A stretch of DNA of 12,066 nt from CAZPKH01 sp964407165 (lineage in GTDB: Bacteria; Bacteroidota; Bacteroidia; Bacteroidales; Muribaculaceae): positions 1 to 12,066 of the forward strand of contig CAYOUJ010000065.1 of the NCBI GenBank assembly GCA_964407165.1, in the 5' to 3' direction. Under the pieces are notes generated by a model that saw only the letters and a list, made by a program, of their open reading frames with translations, was not told the DNA's origin and ran no database searches. This document shows positions 12,047 through 12,066 of the stretch, piece after piece (within the stretch, counting starts at the first letter, position 1; the number at the start of each line of letters is the position of its first letter). The position numbers were made by a program, and so were the translations under genes.

Positions 12047-12066
12047 ATATATAACGTGGGGACTAG

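Overview
The window looks like a chromosomal segment of a Bacteroidales bacterium, most plausibly a GC-rich gut lineage such as Muribaculaceae. The reasons are several Bacteroidetes-type promoters (TTG/TTTG, about 20 bp, TAnnTTTG), start codons without recognisable Shine-Dalgarno sequences, a C-terminal tail resembling type IX sorting domains at the left edge, and the gene families present. The lineage is inferred from style and composition; no marker gene such as rRNA is present.

Layout. Bases 1-144 are the 3' end of a + strand gene with a sorting-domain-like tail. A 25-bp stem built from inverted 9-bp tandem repeats separates it from a tightly spaced - strand pair: a CYTH/triphosphate tunnel protein (224-679) and, upstream of it, an outer-membrane phospholipase A (685-1530, pldA-like). 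A short divergent promoter region (about 1555-1604) also drives a small + strand lipoprotein (1655-2119), which ends in a clear intrinsic terminator. A second promoter then drives a + strand run: a 685-residue single-pass membrane protein of unknown function (2265-4322), a secreted GH13 alpha-amylase-family enzyme (4398-5786) and, 2 bp later with a TTG start, a GH3-type adenylating enzyme (5789-7291).

Bases 7292-7835 are an accessory-looking stretch. It holds a TAnnTTTG promoter, a 58-residue small protein (7374-7550), and a striking 244-bp nested palindrome (7578-7821) in which four different sequence blocks recur in reverse order and orientation. A secreted PhoA-type alkaline phosphatase (7836-9236) follows and meets, 4 bp tail-to-tail, a - strand GNAT acetyltransferase (9241-9807). 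The right end is a - strand CPA2-type cation/proton antiporter with a long cytoplasmic tail (9873-12020), probably co-transcribed with the GNAT gene.

Most genes are housekeeping or cell-envelope functions: phospholipid turnover, polyphosphate chemistry, glycan and phosphate-ester hydrolysis, and ion transport. The best candidates for something undescribed are in the non-coding DNA: the nested palindrome and a recurring pattern of 7- and 9-bp tandem repeats placed at gene junctions. The uncharacterised membrane protein and the solitary 58-residue protein come next. I see no CRISPR array, tRNA, rRNA, transposase or recognisable defence operon.
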